DNA of 64,000 bases from Sphaerimonospora mesophila NBRC 14179 = JCM 3151 (GCA_001552515.1 BCRI01000007.1:1-64000); one strand, 5' to 3'; positions 50,830-60,228 are shown, numbered from the stretch's first letter. Translations and numbers: made by a program. The notes: generated from the sequence alone by a model not told the origin.

Positions 50830-51629
50830 AGTCGGCCGGCGAGGACACGCAGCGTGGTCCGGTGCTGGAGGCGTCCGGGGTGACGATGCGCTTCGGCGGG
50901 CTGACCGCGGTCGACGGCGTCGACTTCACGGTGGGCGAGAGGGAGATCGTCGGGCTGATCGGCCCGAACGGGGCGGGCAAGACCACGTTCTTCAACTGCC
51001 TGACCGGCATGTACGTGCCCACGGCCGGCCGGGTGACCTACCGCGGCACTCCGCTTTCCGGCAAACCCCACCTGGTCACCAAGACCGGCATCGCCCGCAC
51101 CTTCCAGAACATCCGGTTGTTCCCGAACATGACGGCGCTGGAGAACGTGAAGGTCGGCCGGCACTGCCGTACCACCGTCGGCGCGCTCTCCGCGCTGGTG
51201 CGCGGCCCGAAGTATCGGCGGGAGGAACGGGAGACCGAGGCCAGGGCCCGGGAGCTGCTCGACTTCGTCGGCCTGGCCGACACCTCCGACGGCCTGGCCC
51301 GCAACCTGTCCTACGGCGACCAGCGGCGGCTGGAGATCGCCCGGGCACTGGCCAGCGACCCCGGCCTGCTGCTGCTGGACGAGCCGACCGCAGGAATGAA
51401 CCCGCAGGAGACCCAGCAGACCAAGGACCTGGTGTTCAAGATCCGGGAACGCGGCCTGGCCGTGGTGGTGATCGAACACGACATGCGGTTCATCTTCACC
51501 CTCTGCGACCGGGTCGCCGTGCTCGTCCAGGGACGCAAGCTCACCGAGGGCAGCCCGGGCGAGGTGCAGCGCGACGAGCGGGTGATCGCCGCCTACATCG
51601 GCACGCCGGCGGGATCGGAGCAGTCATGA
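50826..51629 (+). CDS. livG: Branched-chain amino acid ABC transporter ATPase LivG
   Basis: A 267-residue ABC ATPase. Walker A is GPNGAGKTT (about residues 47-55), the signature LSYGDQRR, and Walker B LLLDEPTAG. The C terminus ends with the LivG-type ERVIAAYIG. It forms a heterodimer with LivF on the cytoplasmic side to power uptake. The start overlaps the livM stop by four bases. Confidence 0.95.
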   Translation: MKSAGEDTQRGPVLEASGVTMRFGGLTAVDGVDFTVGEREIVGLIGPNGAGKTTFFNCLTGMYVPTAGRVTYRGTPLSGKPHLVTKTGIARTFQNIRLFPNMTALENVKVGRHCRTTVGALSALVRGPKYRREERETEARARELLDFVGLADTSDGLARNLSYGDQRRLEIARALASDPGLLLLDEPTAGMNPQETQQTKDLVFKIRERGLAVVVIEHDMRFIFTLCDRVAVLVQGRKLTEGSPGEVQRDERVIAAYIGTPAGSEQS

Positions 51630-52342
51630 CCGCGATGCTCGAGGTGGACGACCTGCGGGTCGCCTACGGCAACATCCTGGCCGTCAAGGGGATCAGCTTC
51701 CGGGTCGAGCAGGGGCAGGTCGTCACGCTGATCGGCGGGAACGGCGCCGGCAAGACCACCACGCTGCGCACCCTGTCCGGGCTGCTCCACCCCGTCGGCG
51801 GCCAGATCAGGTTCAAGGGCCGGCGGATCGACGGCATGGCCGCGCACAAGATCGTCGAGTTGGGGATCGCGCACTCGCCGGAGGGCCGGCACATCTTCCC
51901 CCGCATGACGATCGAGGAGAACCTGCTGCTCGGCGCCTACCTGCGCCGTGACGGCGCGGCGATCGAGCAGGACGTGCGGCGGGCCTATGAGCTGTTCCCG
52001 GTGCTCGGCGAGCGTCGCAGGCAGGCGGCAGGGACGCTCTCGGGCGGCGAGCAGCAGATGCTCGCGATGGGTCGAGCCATGATGAGCCGGCCCGAGCTGC
52101 TCATGCTCGACGAGCCGTCCATGGGCCTGTCCCCCATCATGATGCAGAAGATCATGGAGACCGTCGCCGCGCTCAAGGAGTCCGGCACCACGATCCTGCT
52201 GGTCGAGCAGAACGCCCAAGCCGCGCTCAACCTCGCCGACCGCGGCTACGTGCTGGAGACCGGCCGCATCGTGCTCGAAGACCACGGGCAGGCCCTGCTC
52301 GGCAACGACCAGGTACGCAAGGCCTACCTCGGCGAAGACTAG
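51626..52342 (+). CDS. livF: Branched-chain amino acid ABC transporter ATPase LivF
   Basis: A 238-residue ABC ATPase. Walker A is GGNGAGKTT, the signature LSGGEQQM and Walker B LMLDEPSMG, with the LivF-typical end NDQVRKAYLGED. It overlaps livG by four bases (ATGA). It is the last gene of the operon; the 80-bp repeat copy A, with its GAAGCCCGC hairpin, lies about 50 bases after the stop. Confidence 0.95.
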   Translation: MTAMLEVDDLRVAYGNILAVKGISFRVEQGQVVTLIGGNGAGKTTTLRTLSGLLHPVGGQIRFKGRRIDGMAAHKIVELGIAHSPEGRHIFPRMTIEENLLLGAYLRRDGAAIEQDVRRAYELFPVLGERRRQAAGTLSGGEQQMLAMGRAMMSRPELLMLDEPSMGLSPIMMQKIMETVAALKESGTTILLVEQNAQAALNLADRGYVLETGRIVLEDHGQALLGNDQVRKAYLGED

Positions 52343-52391
52343 AGCATCGGTCAGGCATCGTCACCGCTGCCGCGGCGTCGGTCACTGCGCC

Positions 52392-52471
52392 GGGAGGAAG
52401 CTCCGGTCCGCTGCGAAGCCCGCTGGCCGCGGGCTTCCCGTGCGGTCCTCGCTCCCTCCCGCTCCGCTCCC
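52392..52471. repeat. 80-bp intergenic palindromic repeat, copy A
   Basis: This 80-base sequence recurs in inverted orientation at 54701-54780 with only a few differences. Its centre is a hairpin, GAAGCCCGC (52415-52423), 5-base loop, GCGGGCTTC (52429-52437), flanked by imperfectly complementary GGGAGG/CCTCCC ends. It lies between the convergent livF and VOC genes and may end both transcripts. Confidence 0.85.
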
Positions 52472-52502
52472 TGCCCCCGGATGGCGGCTACTGACCGACT
52501 CT

Positions 52503-52958
52503 CTAGACGACGCAGAACTCGTTGCCCTCCGGATCCTGCAGCACCACGGCGTAGTACTCCATGCCCGGATCGTCCATGATCCGCAGTACGGTGGCACCGG
52601 CCCTGGTCAGCCGTTCCACGGTAGCGGTGACCCGCTGCGTGCGTACCGCCAACGGGACGTCGCGCCCACCGCCCACCTTCAGATCGAGGTGCACCCGATT
52701 CTTGGCGACCTTGGGTTCTGGAACCTGCTGGAACCACACCCGCGGCCCCTGCCCGGCAGGGTCGACGATCGACTCCGGGCTGTCTCCGGCACCGGCCGGC
52801 AGCTCTTCTTCCGGCACCCCCATGTCCGCCCAATAATCCCGCCACGTGGCGTGTCCCCCCGGCGGAGGCTCGGGCACGTACCCCAGGGCCTCGCACCAGA
52901 ACGCCACCAGTCTCCGCGGATCGGCGCAGTCGATCGTCAGTTGCAGGGTCATCTCCAT
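52503..52958 (-). CDS. VOC (glyoxalase/bleomycin-resistance-like) superfamily protein
   Basis: A 151-residue protein with two beta-alpha-beta-beta-beta halves. The first half opens LQLTIDCADPRRLVAFWCEALGY and the second ends YYAVVLQDPEGNEFCVV, the standard VOC end with a Glu metal ligand. Small actinobacterial members like this are of unknown substrate; possible roles are antibiotic binding or small-molecule modification. The ATG is at 52958. It is divergent from the aldehyde dehydrogenase gene and lies between the two inverted copies of the 80-bp repeat. Confidence 0.82.
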   Translation of the reverse strand: MEMTLQLTIDCADPRRLVAFWCEALGYVPEPPPGGHATWRDYWADMGVPEEELPAGAGDSPESIVDPAGQGPRVWFQQVPEPKVAKNRVHLDLKVGGGRDVPLAVRTQRVTATVERLTRAGATVLRIMDDPGMEYYAVVLQDPEGNEFCVV

Positions 52959-53149
52959 GCCAGGAGCCTGCCAGATGGGTCTGACATATCTCGGTCGTAG
53001 CCGTTACCCCCTCCCACTGGAAGAATCCCCTGGTCGACCCCGTGCTCCAGCGGCGTCGACGACGACACCGCGGAGGCGTGTAGGCAGGAGGCCCGGTGGA
53101 GAATACGGTGTAGTCGAGGCTGAAGACACCAAAAAATCCGGAGGTCGGT

Positions 53150-54655
53150 GTGACCCGCCAGATCGTTTCCGTCATCGGGGACAGTGAGGCCGTTTCCGGC
53201 ACGGCCTACGAGTCAATCAACCCGGCCCGGCCCGACGAGATCGTCGCGACCGTCATGCTGGCCGATGCCGACACGTTCGCCGGCGCGTGCCGTACGGCGG
53301 CGGCCGCCCAGCGGGAGTGGGCGCACGTCCCGGCGCCGGTACGGGGGCGGGTGATCGCGTCGATCGGCCGCCTGGTCGAGGCCAACACCGAGGCGCTGGC
53401 CAGGCTGGTCACCGAGGAGATCGGCAAGCCGTACGCCGAGGCGCTGGGCGAGGTGCGGGAGATCGTCGACACCTGCGACTTCTTCCTGGGCGAGGGCCGC
53501 CGCCTCTACGGGCAGACGGTGCCGTCGGAGATGCCGGACAAGAGCCTGTTCACGTTCCGGGTGCCGGTCGGGGTGGCCGCGATCGTGACGGCGGGCAACT
53601 TCCCGGTGGCCGTCCCCTCGTGGTATCTGGTGCCCGCCCTGCTCTGCGGCAACGCGGTGGTGTGGAAGCCCGCCGAGTACGCCGCGGCCTCAGCCCACGC
53701 GCTCTATCGGCTGTTCGCGGCGGCCGGGCTGCCCCCCGGCGTGCTGGACATCGTCTTCGCCTCCGGCGCCGACACCTACGCGGGCCTGGACGCTGCGCTG
53801 GCCGAGGGCACCGTCCACAAGGTCGGCTTCACCGGGTCCAGCGAGGTGGGCCGGAAGATCGGCGAGCTGTGCGGGCGGCACCTGCAGTCGCCGTGCCTCG
53901 AGCTCGGGGGCAAGAACCCCATGGTCGTCATGCCCGACGCCGATCTCGACCTCGCCGTCGAGGGCGCCCTGTTCTCCGGTTTCGGCACGGCCGGGCAGCG
54001 GTGCACCTCGCTCGGCACGGTCATCGTGCACGAGGACGTCCACGACGAGTTCCTCGGCCGGTTCGCCGAGGCCGTACGGAACGCGAAGATCGGCGACCCG
54101 ACCGGCGACGTGCTGTACGGCCCGCTGCTGGACCACAGGTTCGCCGAGCGATACGAGGAGTACCTCACCTGGGTCCGGCCGCACCACACCGTGCTGCCCG
54201 GGCCGACCGGCCGGATGGACGGCACGGGCCTGTACTACCACCCGGTCATCGTGGACGGGATCCGCCCCGACGACCGGCTGTTCCTGGAGGAGACCTTCGG
54301 CCCGATCGTGGGGGTGACCACGTTCGGCACGCTGGACGAGGCGATCGAGCTGGCCAACCGGCCCGGGTACGGACTGTCGTCGTCGATCTACACCACCGAT
54401 CCGAAAGCGGCGTTCCGGTTCCGGTCCGGCATCTCGGCGGGCATGGTCAGCGTGAACAACTCGACGTCCGGCGCCGAGGCCCACCTGCCGTTCGGCGGGA
54501 ACGGCAGGTCGGGCAACGGGAGCAGGCAGAGCGGGATGTGGGTCCTCGACCAGTTCACCCGGTGGCAGGCGATGAACTGGGACTACTCGGGCCGCCTGCA
54601 GAAGGCCCAGATGGACGTGGCGGAGATCACGCCCGATCTGGGCTTCCGGCTCTGA
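53150..54655 (+). CDS. NAD(P)-dependent aldehyde dehydrogenase
   Basis: A 501-residue aldehyde dehydrogenase. The general-base Glu is in LELGGKNP (about residue 246), and the catalytic Cys is in GTAGQRCTSL (about residue 286). Those flanks and the overall length resemble ALDH7-type aminoadipate semialdehyde/piperideine-6-carboxylate dehydrogenases more than betaine aldehyde types, but the substrate is not certain. GGAGG lies 7 bases before GTG 53150. No lysine-catabolism partner is adjacent. Both flanks carry the 80-bp repeat. Confidence 0.9.
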   Translation: MTRQIVSVIGDSEAVSGTAYESINPARPDEIVATVMLADADTFAGACRTAAAAQREWAHVPAPVRGRVIASIGRLVEANTEALARLVTEEIGKPYAEALGEVREIVDTCDFFLGEGRRLYGQTVPSEMPDKSLFTFRVPVGVAAIVTAGNFPVAVPSWYLVPALLCGNAVVWKPAEYAAASAHALYRLFAAAGLPPGVLDIVFASGADTYAGLDAALAEGTVHKVGFTGSSEVGRKIGELCGRHLQSPCLELGGKNPMVVMPDADLDLAVEGALFSGFGTAGQRCTSLGTVIVHEDVHDEFLGRFAEAVRNAKIGDPTGDVLYGPLLDHRFAERYEEYLTWVRPHHTVLPGPTGRMDGTGLYYHPVIVDGIRPDDRLFLEETFGPIVGVTTFGTLDEAIELANRPGYGLSSSIYTTDPKAAFRFRSGISAGMVSVNNSTSGAEAHLPFGGNGRSGNGSRQSGMWVLDQFTRWQAMNWDYSGRLQKAQMDVAEITPDLGFRL

Positions 54656-54700
54656 CCGGCGAGTCATCGGCTCTCGATTCGCTGATCTTCGCGTGATCGA

Positions 54701-54780
54701 GGGAGCGGAGCGGGAGGGAGCGAGGACCGCACGCGGAAGCCCACGCCAGCGGGCTTCGCAACGGACCGGAGCTTCCTCCC
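54701..54780. repeat. 80-bp intergenic palindromic repeat, copy B (inverted)
   Basis: This is the inverted partner of 52392-52471. Its central hairpin is GAAGCCC (54736-54742), 8 bases, GGGCTTC (54751-54757). It lies between the convergent aldehyde dehydrogenase and FtsH-like genes, the same situation as copy A. Confidence 0.85.
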
Positions 54781-54796
54781 AGCGCGGCGACCGGCC

Positions 54797-57709
54797 TCAT
54801 ACGGATGTGCCGGGGCCGGGGCCGGGGCCGCGGCGGCCGTCGTAGCCGAGCAGCCGCATCGCGACCTCGGGATCCATGGCGGCGGCGAGCAACTGGGCAC
54901 GCTCGGCGGCCCGGTCTCTGGCCGCCTCGGCCTGCCTGCGAGCCCTCCGCTGCGTGCGCGCCACCACGACGGCCGCGGTCAGACCGGTGATCAACGCGAT
55001 GAGCGTGACGGCCAGCGCGAGCACGAGCCCGCTCGGCATGCCCTTCGGCGGCTCGGCGAGCACCATGCCGAGCGGGACGAACAGCAGCACGGCCGTGACG
55101 GCGCCGGCGATCGCCCAGAACGTGCCGCCGGACGACCTCCCCGCGGCGGTGGCGTGCCGCACCGGCGGTGGCCCGCCGCTGCGGGCCGCGAAGCCGTCGT
55201 GCCGGACGAAGGCGGGGGCGACCAGCGCGGGCGGCGGCGCGCTCGGCGCCGGCGGCACGCCCGCCGGGCGGGGCCTGGTGGCCGGCGATCGGGACGGCGT
55301 GGCCTGCGGTCGAGGCGGCATGACCGGTGGTCGGGGCGGTGTGACCGGTGGTCGGGGCGTGGTCGACGGCGCCGATCCGGTCGGGCGTATGGGGGCGAGT
55401 TCCCGCCGCGGCGGGACGGGCAGCTCCACCGAGACGGTGCTGTGCACGCGGTGCGCCTGCGCGGCGGCCTCGTGGTAGGTCTCGATCTCCGCGTAGAACT
55501 CGTCGGAGCCGTAGACGCCGCCGTCGACGAGCGGTCCCCCGGCGCACTCGATGACCGCGACCACGTCGTCGCCGCTCAGCGTCCTGTGCTGCTCCAGTGC
55601 GTGGGCGACCGAGAGCACCTCGCGGCGGTTGTCGCGCAGCAGTTCCGTGGTCTTCTCCAGCAGGCGGGCGAGGTTGAACTCGATTCGCTCCGGAAGCAGG
55701 TCGGGCAGCATCTCATCGCGTACGGCCCCGGGCCGGCCCTGGGCCGCCCTGCCCTCACGCAGTCCCAGCTCCTGCAGCGCCGGAAGCGAGGCCACACCGA
55801 TGCCCATGCCCCAGTGCGCCTCCATGAGCCCGGTCAGCATGGTGGCCGACTGCAGGTCGCCCGACACCCCGGAAGAGTTGTCCTCGCCGAAGAACATCCG
55901 CTCCCCGGCCAGGGAAGCGAGGGAGACCATGATGTCCGCCTCGTACTCCGATCGCCACCGGGTGAACTGGTCCTCGGGCTTGATGCCGGCGACCATGCCG
56001 AGGTAGTCGGCGCCCTTCTCGATCGTCGCGATGTCGATCTCCAGGTGGTGCCGCGTGCGGTAGGCGACCACCGCATGGCAGGCCTCGTGCACCGCCACCG
56101 CGTGGCGCTCGCGTTCGATGTACTCGACGTCCTCGGGCGGGCCGAGCTGCTTGAGCCGCTTGGCCCGCATGACGTCGGACCAGGTGATGATCTCGCGGCC
56201 GTCCCGGATCGCGGTGATCAGCGACTCGTTGACGAGGTCCTTGATCGTGGCCCCGGTGGCGTACGGAGTGATCATGGCGAGCTTGTCGATCTGCTCGGCG
56301 GTCAGCTCGTGCCGTACCTTGCCGAAGTAGCCCTGGTAGGTGCGGATCCGGCCCGCCTTCGAGGGGTAGCCGACCTTGTAGATGCGGTCGATCCGGCCCG
56401 GCCGCAGCAGCGCCTCGTCGAGCGCCTCGGGCAGGTTGGTCGCCATCATGATCAGGATGCGGTACTTCGGCGGCGGCTTGGGCCGCATGCCGAGCAGTCG
56501 CCGCACGTAGCGGTTGACGAAGCCGCGTGGCTTCTTCAGACCGGAGATCTCGGTGAGCAGCGCCTCGAGCGTGCCCATTCCGCCACCGCCGCCCATGCCG
56601 CCGCCGTACACCAGGCGGTCGGCGATCAGCCGGCGGGTGTCCTCGCCGAGGTAGGCGAAACCGTTGCAGCCGGCCCGCTGGAACGGCGCGGCTTGAAAGG
56701 GGGCGGACAGGGGGGCGGTCGTGGCGCGGCCCCAGCCGCCGACGCCGCCGGGCCCGCCCTGGGCCAGCGCCCCGCGGTTGCCGAGCGAGTCGGCCTCGTC
56801 GAAGAAGACGATCACACCGCCGTAGCGGAGGGCCAGCTTGCGCAGCTTGCGGAACAGCGACTTGACCTTGAGCACGCCCACGCCGAAGAACATGTTGATG
56901 AACGCGCCGGGATCCACGAAGACGTACGGCTTGCCGGTGGATCCGGCCACCGCCTCGGCGAGCAGGGTCTTGCCGGTGCCCGGCGGCCCCCACAGCAGGA
57001 TGCCGCTCGGCACGTAACCGCCCCTGGCCTCGATCTCGTCGGGCTTCTCCAGGAAGACGATGTTCTCCTTGACCCGTTCGACGACGTGGTCCTGGCCCCA
57101 CACATCGGAGAAGCGGGTCTTGATGTCGTCGGGGTAGTAGACGTCGACGCCGCCGCGTGACAGGAACCAGAAGATCGCCACGAACTGACCGACCGCGAGC
57201 AGCATGAGCAGCACGACCTGCAGCACCGTGGGCAGGAAGCCCCAGACCGTGGCGGGCACGCCGTACAACGCCTCGATCGGTGAGACGTGCCGCACCTCGC
57301 CGAGCACGAACGCGACGACCGCGATCCAGACGGCCCACTTGACCGCGCGGGCGATGCGGTAGCGGTTCCAGTCGTTGAACCTGCGCCGTGTCCAGCGGTT
57401 CCAGCCGCCGAAGACCCGGTGCGTCCAGAACCGGTGATAGGCGGCGGAACGCTCACTGACCAGGAAGTGCGCCTGCCTGGCGACCTCCAGCCCGGCGAGC
57501 CACAGAATCCATGCGGAGCCCGTGACCGTCCGCACCAGGGCGTCGCGGGCCGACATGAGCCCGGGGAAGGCGACCATGTCGCTCCACATCAGCACGCCGA
57601 AGGCGACGGCGAGCAGGATCAGGAACTTCCCCCTGTCCCACGGCGCGAGTCGCTTCCTGGTCCCCGGATCTCGGTCGACGGGACCGGAGCCCGGTGCGCG
57701 AAGGCTCAT
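54797..57709 (-). CDS. FtsH-like membrane AAA protease with unusual architecture
   Basis: A 970-residue relative of FtsH. There are several hydrophobic segments before residue 185. The AAA domain has GPPGTGKT (241-248), Walker B VFFDEAD (301-307) and the arginine-finger region LLRPGRIDR. A peptidase-M41 domain has HEACH (541-545; Cys replaces the usual Gly inside HExxH) and Asp618 in SGDLQ as likely third zinc ligand. Between Walker B and MMATN (421) there is an approximately 70-residue Gly-rich insert. About 330 residues follow the protease, with a proline-rich linker and two more membrane helices. Canonical FtsH has about 650 residues and two helices. It probably degrades membrane proteins. 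The preceding lipoprotein gene is 13 bases away. Confidence 0.85.
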   Translation of the reverse strand: MSLRAPGSGPVDRDPGTRKRLAPWDRGKFLILLAVAFGVLMWSDMVAFPGLMSARDALVRTVTGSAWILWLAGLEVARQAHFLVSERSAAYHRFWTHRVFGGWNRWTRRRFNDWNRYRIARAVKWAVWIAVVAFVLGEVRHVSPIEALYGVPATVWGFLPTVLQVVLLMLLAVGQFVAIFWFLSRGGVDVYYPDDIKTRFSDVWGQDHVVERVKENIVFLEKPDEIEARGGYVPSGILLWGPPGTGKTLLAEAVAGSTGKPYVFVDPGAFINMFFGVGVLKVKSLFRKLRKLALRYGGVIVFFDEADSLGNRGALAQGGPGGVGGWGRATTAPLSAPFQAAPFQRAGCNGFAYLGEDTRRLIADRLVYGGGMGGGGGMGTLEALLTEISGLKKPRGFVNRYVRRLLGMRPKPPPKYRILIMMATNLPEALDEALLRPGRIDRIYKVGYPSKAGRIRTYQGYFGKVRHELTAEQIDKLAMITPYATGATIKDLVNESLITAIRDGREIITWSDVMRAKRLKQLGPPEDVEYIERERHAVAVHEACHAVVAYRTRHHLEIDIATIEKGADYLGMVAGIKPEDQFTRWRSEYEADIMVSLASLAGERMFFGEDNSSGVSGDLQSATMLTGLMEAHWGMGIGVASLPALQELGLREGRAAQGRPGAVRDEMLPDLLPERIEFNLARLLEKTTELLRDNRREVLSVAHALEQHRTLSGDDVVAVIECAGGPLVDGGVYGSDEFYAEIETYHEAAAQAHRVHSTVSVELPVPPRRELAPIRPTGSAPSTTPRPPVTPPRPPVMPPRPQATPSRSPATRPRPAGVPPAPSAPPPALVAPAFVRHDGFAARSGGPPPVRHATAAGRSSGGTFWAIAGAVTAVLLFVPLGMVLAEPPKGMPSGLVLALAVTLIALITGLTAAVVVARTQRRARRQAEAARDRAAERAQLLAAAMDPEVAMRLLGYDGRRGPGPGPGTSV

Positions 57710-57722
57710 ACAAGGGACTCCT

Positions 57723-58418
57723 TCATGGGTTGAGGATGCGCTTGACCTTGAAGGACTCGGCGATCAGGCCGATCTCCGCGGCATGCTCCCGATGGCACTC
57801 GGGCGAGCAGCCGATGACCAGGGAGGAGATCCGCGACCCGTCCGCCGACAGGTAGGCGGTCTCGTCGTACGTCTGAACGGGCCCGCTGCCGTGCCGCAGG
57901 TTGAAGACGCTGCGCACGCCGCGTACCCCGTCCTCCACCGGCAGCACCCGGTCCGTCAGCAGCTTGAAGTCCTTGTACGGATAAATCCCGCTCTCGTCGA
58001 GTCGGCGCCGCACGTCGTCGTCGAGCGCGACGGGAAAGCCGAGGGAGTTGCGCAGCATGTTCAGCGAGGCCCGGTTCCGCTGTTCCGCGTTGAGCTTCTG
58101 CACCTTGACGAGCACGAACGGCCGGTCGTCGGCCCCGGCCGGGCCGGTGACCAGGTGATCGATCGACGGGCGCTCGTCGGCGTCGAAGGCCACGATCCAG
58201 ACCGTCCGCCTGAGGGCCGATCGGTCCTCGCGGTCGTCCTCTCCGAACACCGCCTTCTCGATCGCCTTCTGGTCGACCTGCCGCCATCCGGCGGGCACCT
58301 TGAAGTAGGTCGCCCCGTCATCGTCGCGTATGTAGGTGTACTCGGGACCGGCGCAACCGGACAGCAGCGATGCGGCGAGGGCCGCCCCCATCAGCGTCCG
58401 ACCACTCAGCGGATGCAC
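57723..58418 (-). CDS. Predicted lipoprotein co-transcribed with the FtsH-like protease
   Basis: A 231-residue protein, no family recognised. Starting at GTG 58418 (MHPLSGRTLMGAALAASLLS) it has a lipoprotein signal peptide with the lipidated Cys at residue 22 (LLSGC); ATG 58391 would leave too short a head and GTG/ATG starts further up add a polar tail. Two Cys near the C terminus (IGCSPECHR) could form a disulfide. It ends 13 bases before the FtsH-like gene on the same strand, so it may be a partner or adaptor of that protease outside the membrane. Confidence 0.72.
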   Translation of the reverse strand: MHPLSGRTLMGAALAASLLSGCAGPEYTYIRDDDGATYFKVPAGWRQVDQKAIEKAVFGEDDREDRSALRRTVWIVAFDADERPSIDHLVTGPAGADDRPFVLVKVQKLNAEQRNRASLNMLRNSLGFPVALDDDVRRRLDESGIYPYKDFKLLTDRVLPVEDGVRGVRSVFNLRHGSGPVQTYDETAYLSADGSRISSLVIGCSPECHREHAAEIGLIAESFKVKRILNP

Positions 58419-58645
58419 GAGGTGTTCATGCCCGCTTTTCCGACTCTCCGTCACTGGCACGTTCCACGACGCCCGAAGGAATTTGACCAAATCTTGTCCG
58501 AATCTTGATTGGCCTCGTGACGTCGACACCGGGGAATGCCGAGGTTATCAGGATCTGACCTGCGGGGGGTGTAACGCCTGACGACCTCGGACACGACATC
58601 TTCAATGTTGTCAGGGAATCCTTGGCCGGTAGGGGAGCTGAGCGA

Positions 58646-58933
58646 ATGGACGGGGCGGCACTTGAGCGCTTGTTCTCCGAAGTGTGGTCCGGAGAGACGC
58701 TCACCGATCGGGACCGACGTCTGCTGCTGCTCGGCCTCCTCGTGGGCGACGGCATGCACGACATGATCGAGACCCAGCTCGACGCGGCCCTGCGCACCGG
58801 TGCGCTGACCCCGGAGGAACTGCGCGAGGTGGTCTCCTTCCTCACCCACTACGCGGGCTGGACGCGCGCGTCGCTCCTCGGCACCCGGGCAGAGGAGCTG
58901 ATCGCCAGGTTCCTGGGCACGCCCGATCCCTGA
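58646..58933 (+). CDS. Carboxymuconolactone decarboxylase (CMD) family small protein
   Basis: A 95-residue helical protein related to CMD/AhpD-like proteins: DRDRRLLLLGLLVGDGMHDMIETQLDAALR, then ALTPEELREVVSFLTHYAGWTRASLLG. The AhpD-type CxxC is absent, so a thiol peroxidase role is unlikely; it resembles gamma-carboxymuconolactone decarboxylase fold proteins of unknown activity. I chose ATG 58646 because AGGGGAG precedes it by 8 bases, rather than a TTG at 58622. It stands alone on the plus strand, divergent from the lipoprotein gene. Confidence 0.8.
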   Translation: MDGAALERLFSEVWSGETLTDRDRRLLLLGLLVGDGMHDMIETQLDAALRTGALTPEELREVVSFLTHYAGWTRASLLGTRAEELIARFLGTPDP

Positions 58934-59079
58934 TCTCGCCCGAGCCTCGTACGTCACCGGTGCGTGAAGGCAAGGCACGGATAGAGATCTGGAAAACCTT
59001 CCACGAAACGGCGCGACGGTGGGCGCGACGGAATAGGGCGACGGGTTAGCTTCTCCGACGTGATCAGGGAGGAGCCCGC

Positions 59080-60228
59080 ATGAAACCGGACAACCGGATT
59101 CGTGTCATGGAAATCATCACCCGGATGAACGTCGGCGGCCCCGCTACCGAGGTGGCGGGGCTATGCGAGCGGCTCGACTCCGACGCGTTCGACCACCGCC
59201 TCTACACCGGCTATGTGGACGGCGGCGAGGGCGACCACCTGCATCTGCGCGACGCGATCATCCCGGTCCACCGCATCCCGGGCCTCGGCCGATCGATCAG
59301 GCCGGCCGACTACCGCGCCCTCCGCCGGCTGGTCGCCGCCATGCGCGAGTTCCGGCCGAACATCGTCCACACCCGGACCACCAAGGCCGGGGCGCTGGGA
59401 CGGCTCGCCGTACGACTGTCCGGTGTCGATGCGGCGCGCATCCACGTGTTCCACACCCCGCTCCCCCGCGGTCGCCCGTCACCGCTCAGATGGTCTCTGC
59501 GCGTCCGGCTGCGGCGGTACGTCGCGGTGGGCTGCGACCGGCTGGTCACCGGCGGGGCGAAGGTCAGGGACGACCTGGTGAGCTCCGGCGTCGGCAGCCA
59601 CGAGCAGTACGTCGTGATCCCGCCGGGTGTCCAGCTCGGCCCGGTTCCCGACCGCATGACGGCCCGGCTCGCCCTCGGGATCCCGGCCGACGTGCCGGTC
59701 GTCGCCTACGTCGGGCGCCTTTCCAGGGTCAAGCGGCCGGACCGGTTCGTCGAGGTGGCACACGAGGTCCTGGAGCACATGCCCGACTGCCGCTTCCTCA
59801 TCTGCGGCGGCGGTGAGCTCAAGGAGGAGGTGGAGCGGGCGATCCGCCCGATCTGGGACTCCTTCCGACTGCTGGGCTGGCGCCGTGACGTGGAGACCGT
59901 CTACGCGGCGGCCGACGTGCTGCTGCTGACCTCCGACAACGAGGGCACGCCGCTGGCACTGGTCGAGGCGGGGATAGCCGGGGTCCCCGTCGTGTCCACC
60001 CGGACGGGCGGAGTCGAGGAGGTCGTGCGGGACCGGCGGACCGGGCTGCTGGCCGGTCCCGACGTCGCCGACCTGGCCGACCACACCGTCCGGCTGCTGA
60101 AGGATCCCGGCCTCGCCAAGTGGATGGGCGACGCGGCCCGCCGCTGGACGACACGGGCGTTCGGGGTCGACCGGCTCGTCGCCGACATCGAGGCGCTCTA
60201 CCGGTCGCTCTGCGGCGCGCCGAGATGA
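59080..60228 (+). CDS. Family 4 (GT-B) glycosyltransferase
   Basis: A 382-residue GT4-type glycosyltransferase, which transfers a sugar from a nucleotide donor to a lipid or glycan acceptor at the membrane face. The N-terminal half opens ITRMNVGGPATEVAGLCERL. The donor half has VVAYVGRLSRVKRPDRFVEV and the ExxxxxxE motif in TSDNEGTPLALVEAGIAGVP. AGGGAGGAG precedes ATG 59080. Its stop overlaps the next gene by four bases, so the two act together. Acceptor and donor are unknown. Confidence 0.92.
   Translation: MKPDNRIRVMEIITRMNVGGPATEVAGLCERLDSDAFDHRLYTGYVDGGEGDHLHLRDAIIPVHRIPGLGRSIRPADYRALRRLVAAMREFRPNIVHTRTTKAGALGRLAVRLSGVDAARIHVFHTPLPRGRPSPLRWSLRVRLRRYVAVGCDRLVTGGAKVRDDLVSSGVGSHEQYVVIPPGVQLGPVPDRMTARLALGIPADVPVVAYVGRLSRVKRPDRFVEVAHEVLEHMPDCRFLICGGGELKEEVERAIRPIWDSFRLLGWRRDVETVYAAADVLLLTSDNEGTPLALVEAGIAGVPVVSTRTGGVEEVVRDRRTGLLAGPDVADLADHTVRLLKDPGLAKWMGDAARRWTTRAFGVDRLVADIEALYRSLCGAPR

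Noticed and set aside
52392-54780. Composite transposon carrying the VOC and aldehyde dehydrogenase genes
   Set aside because: The 80-bp ends are inverted, but there is no transposase, I see no target-site duplication at the outer edges, and both copies sit at convergent gene ends, as terminators do.
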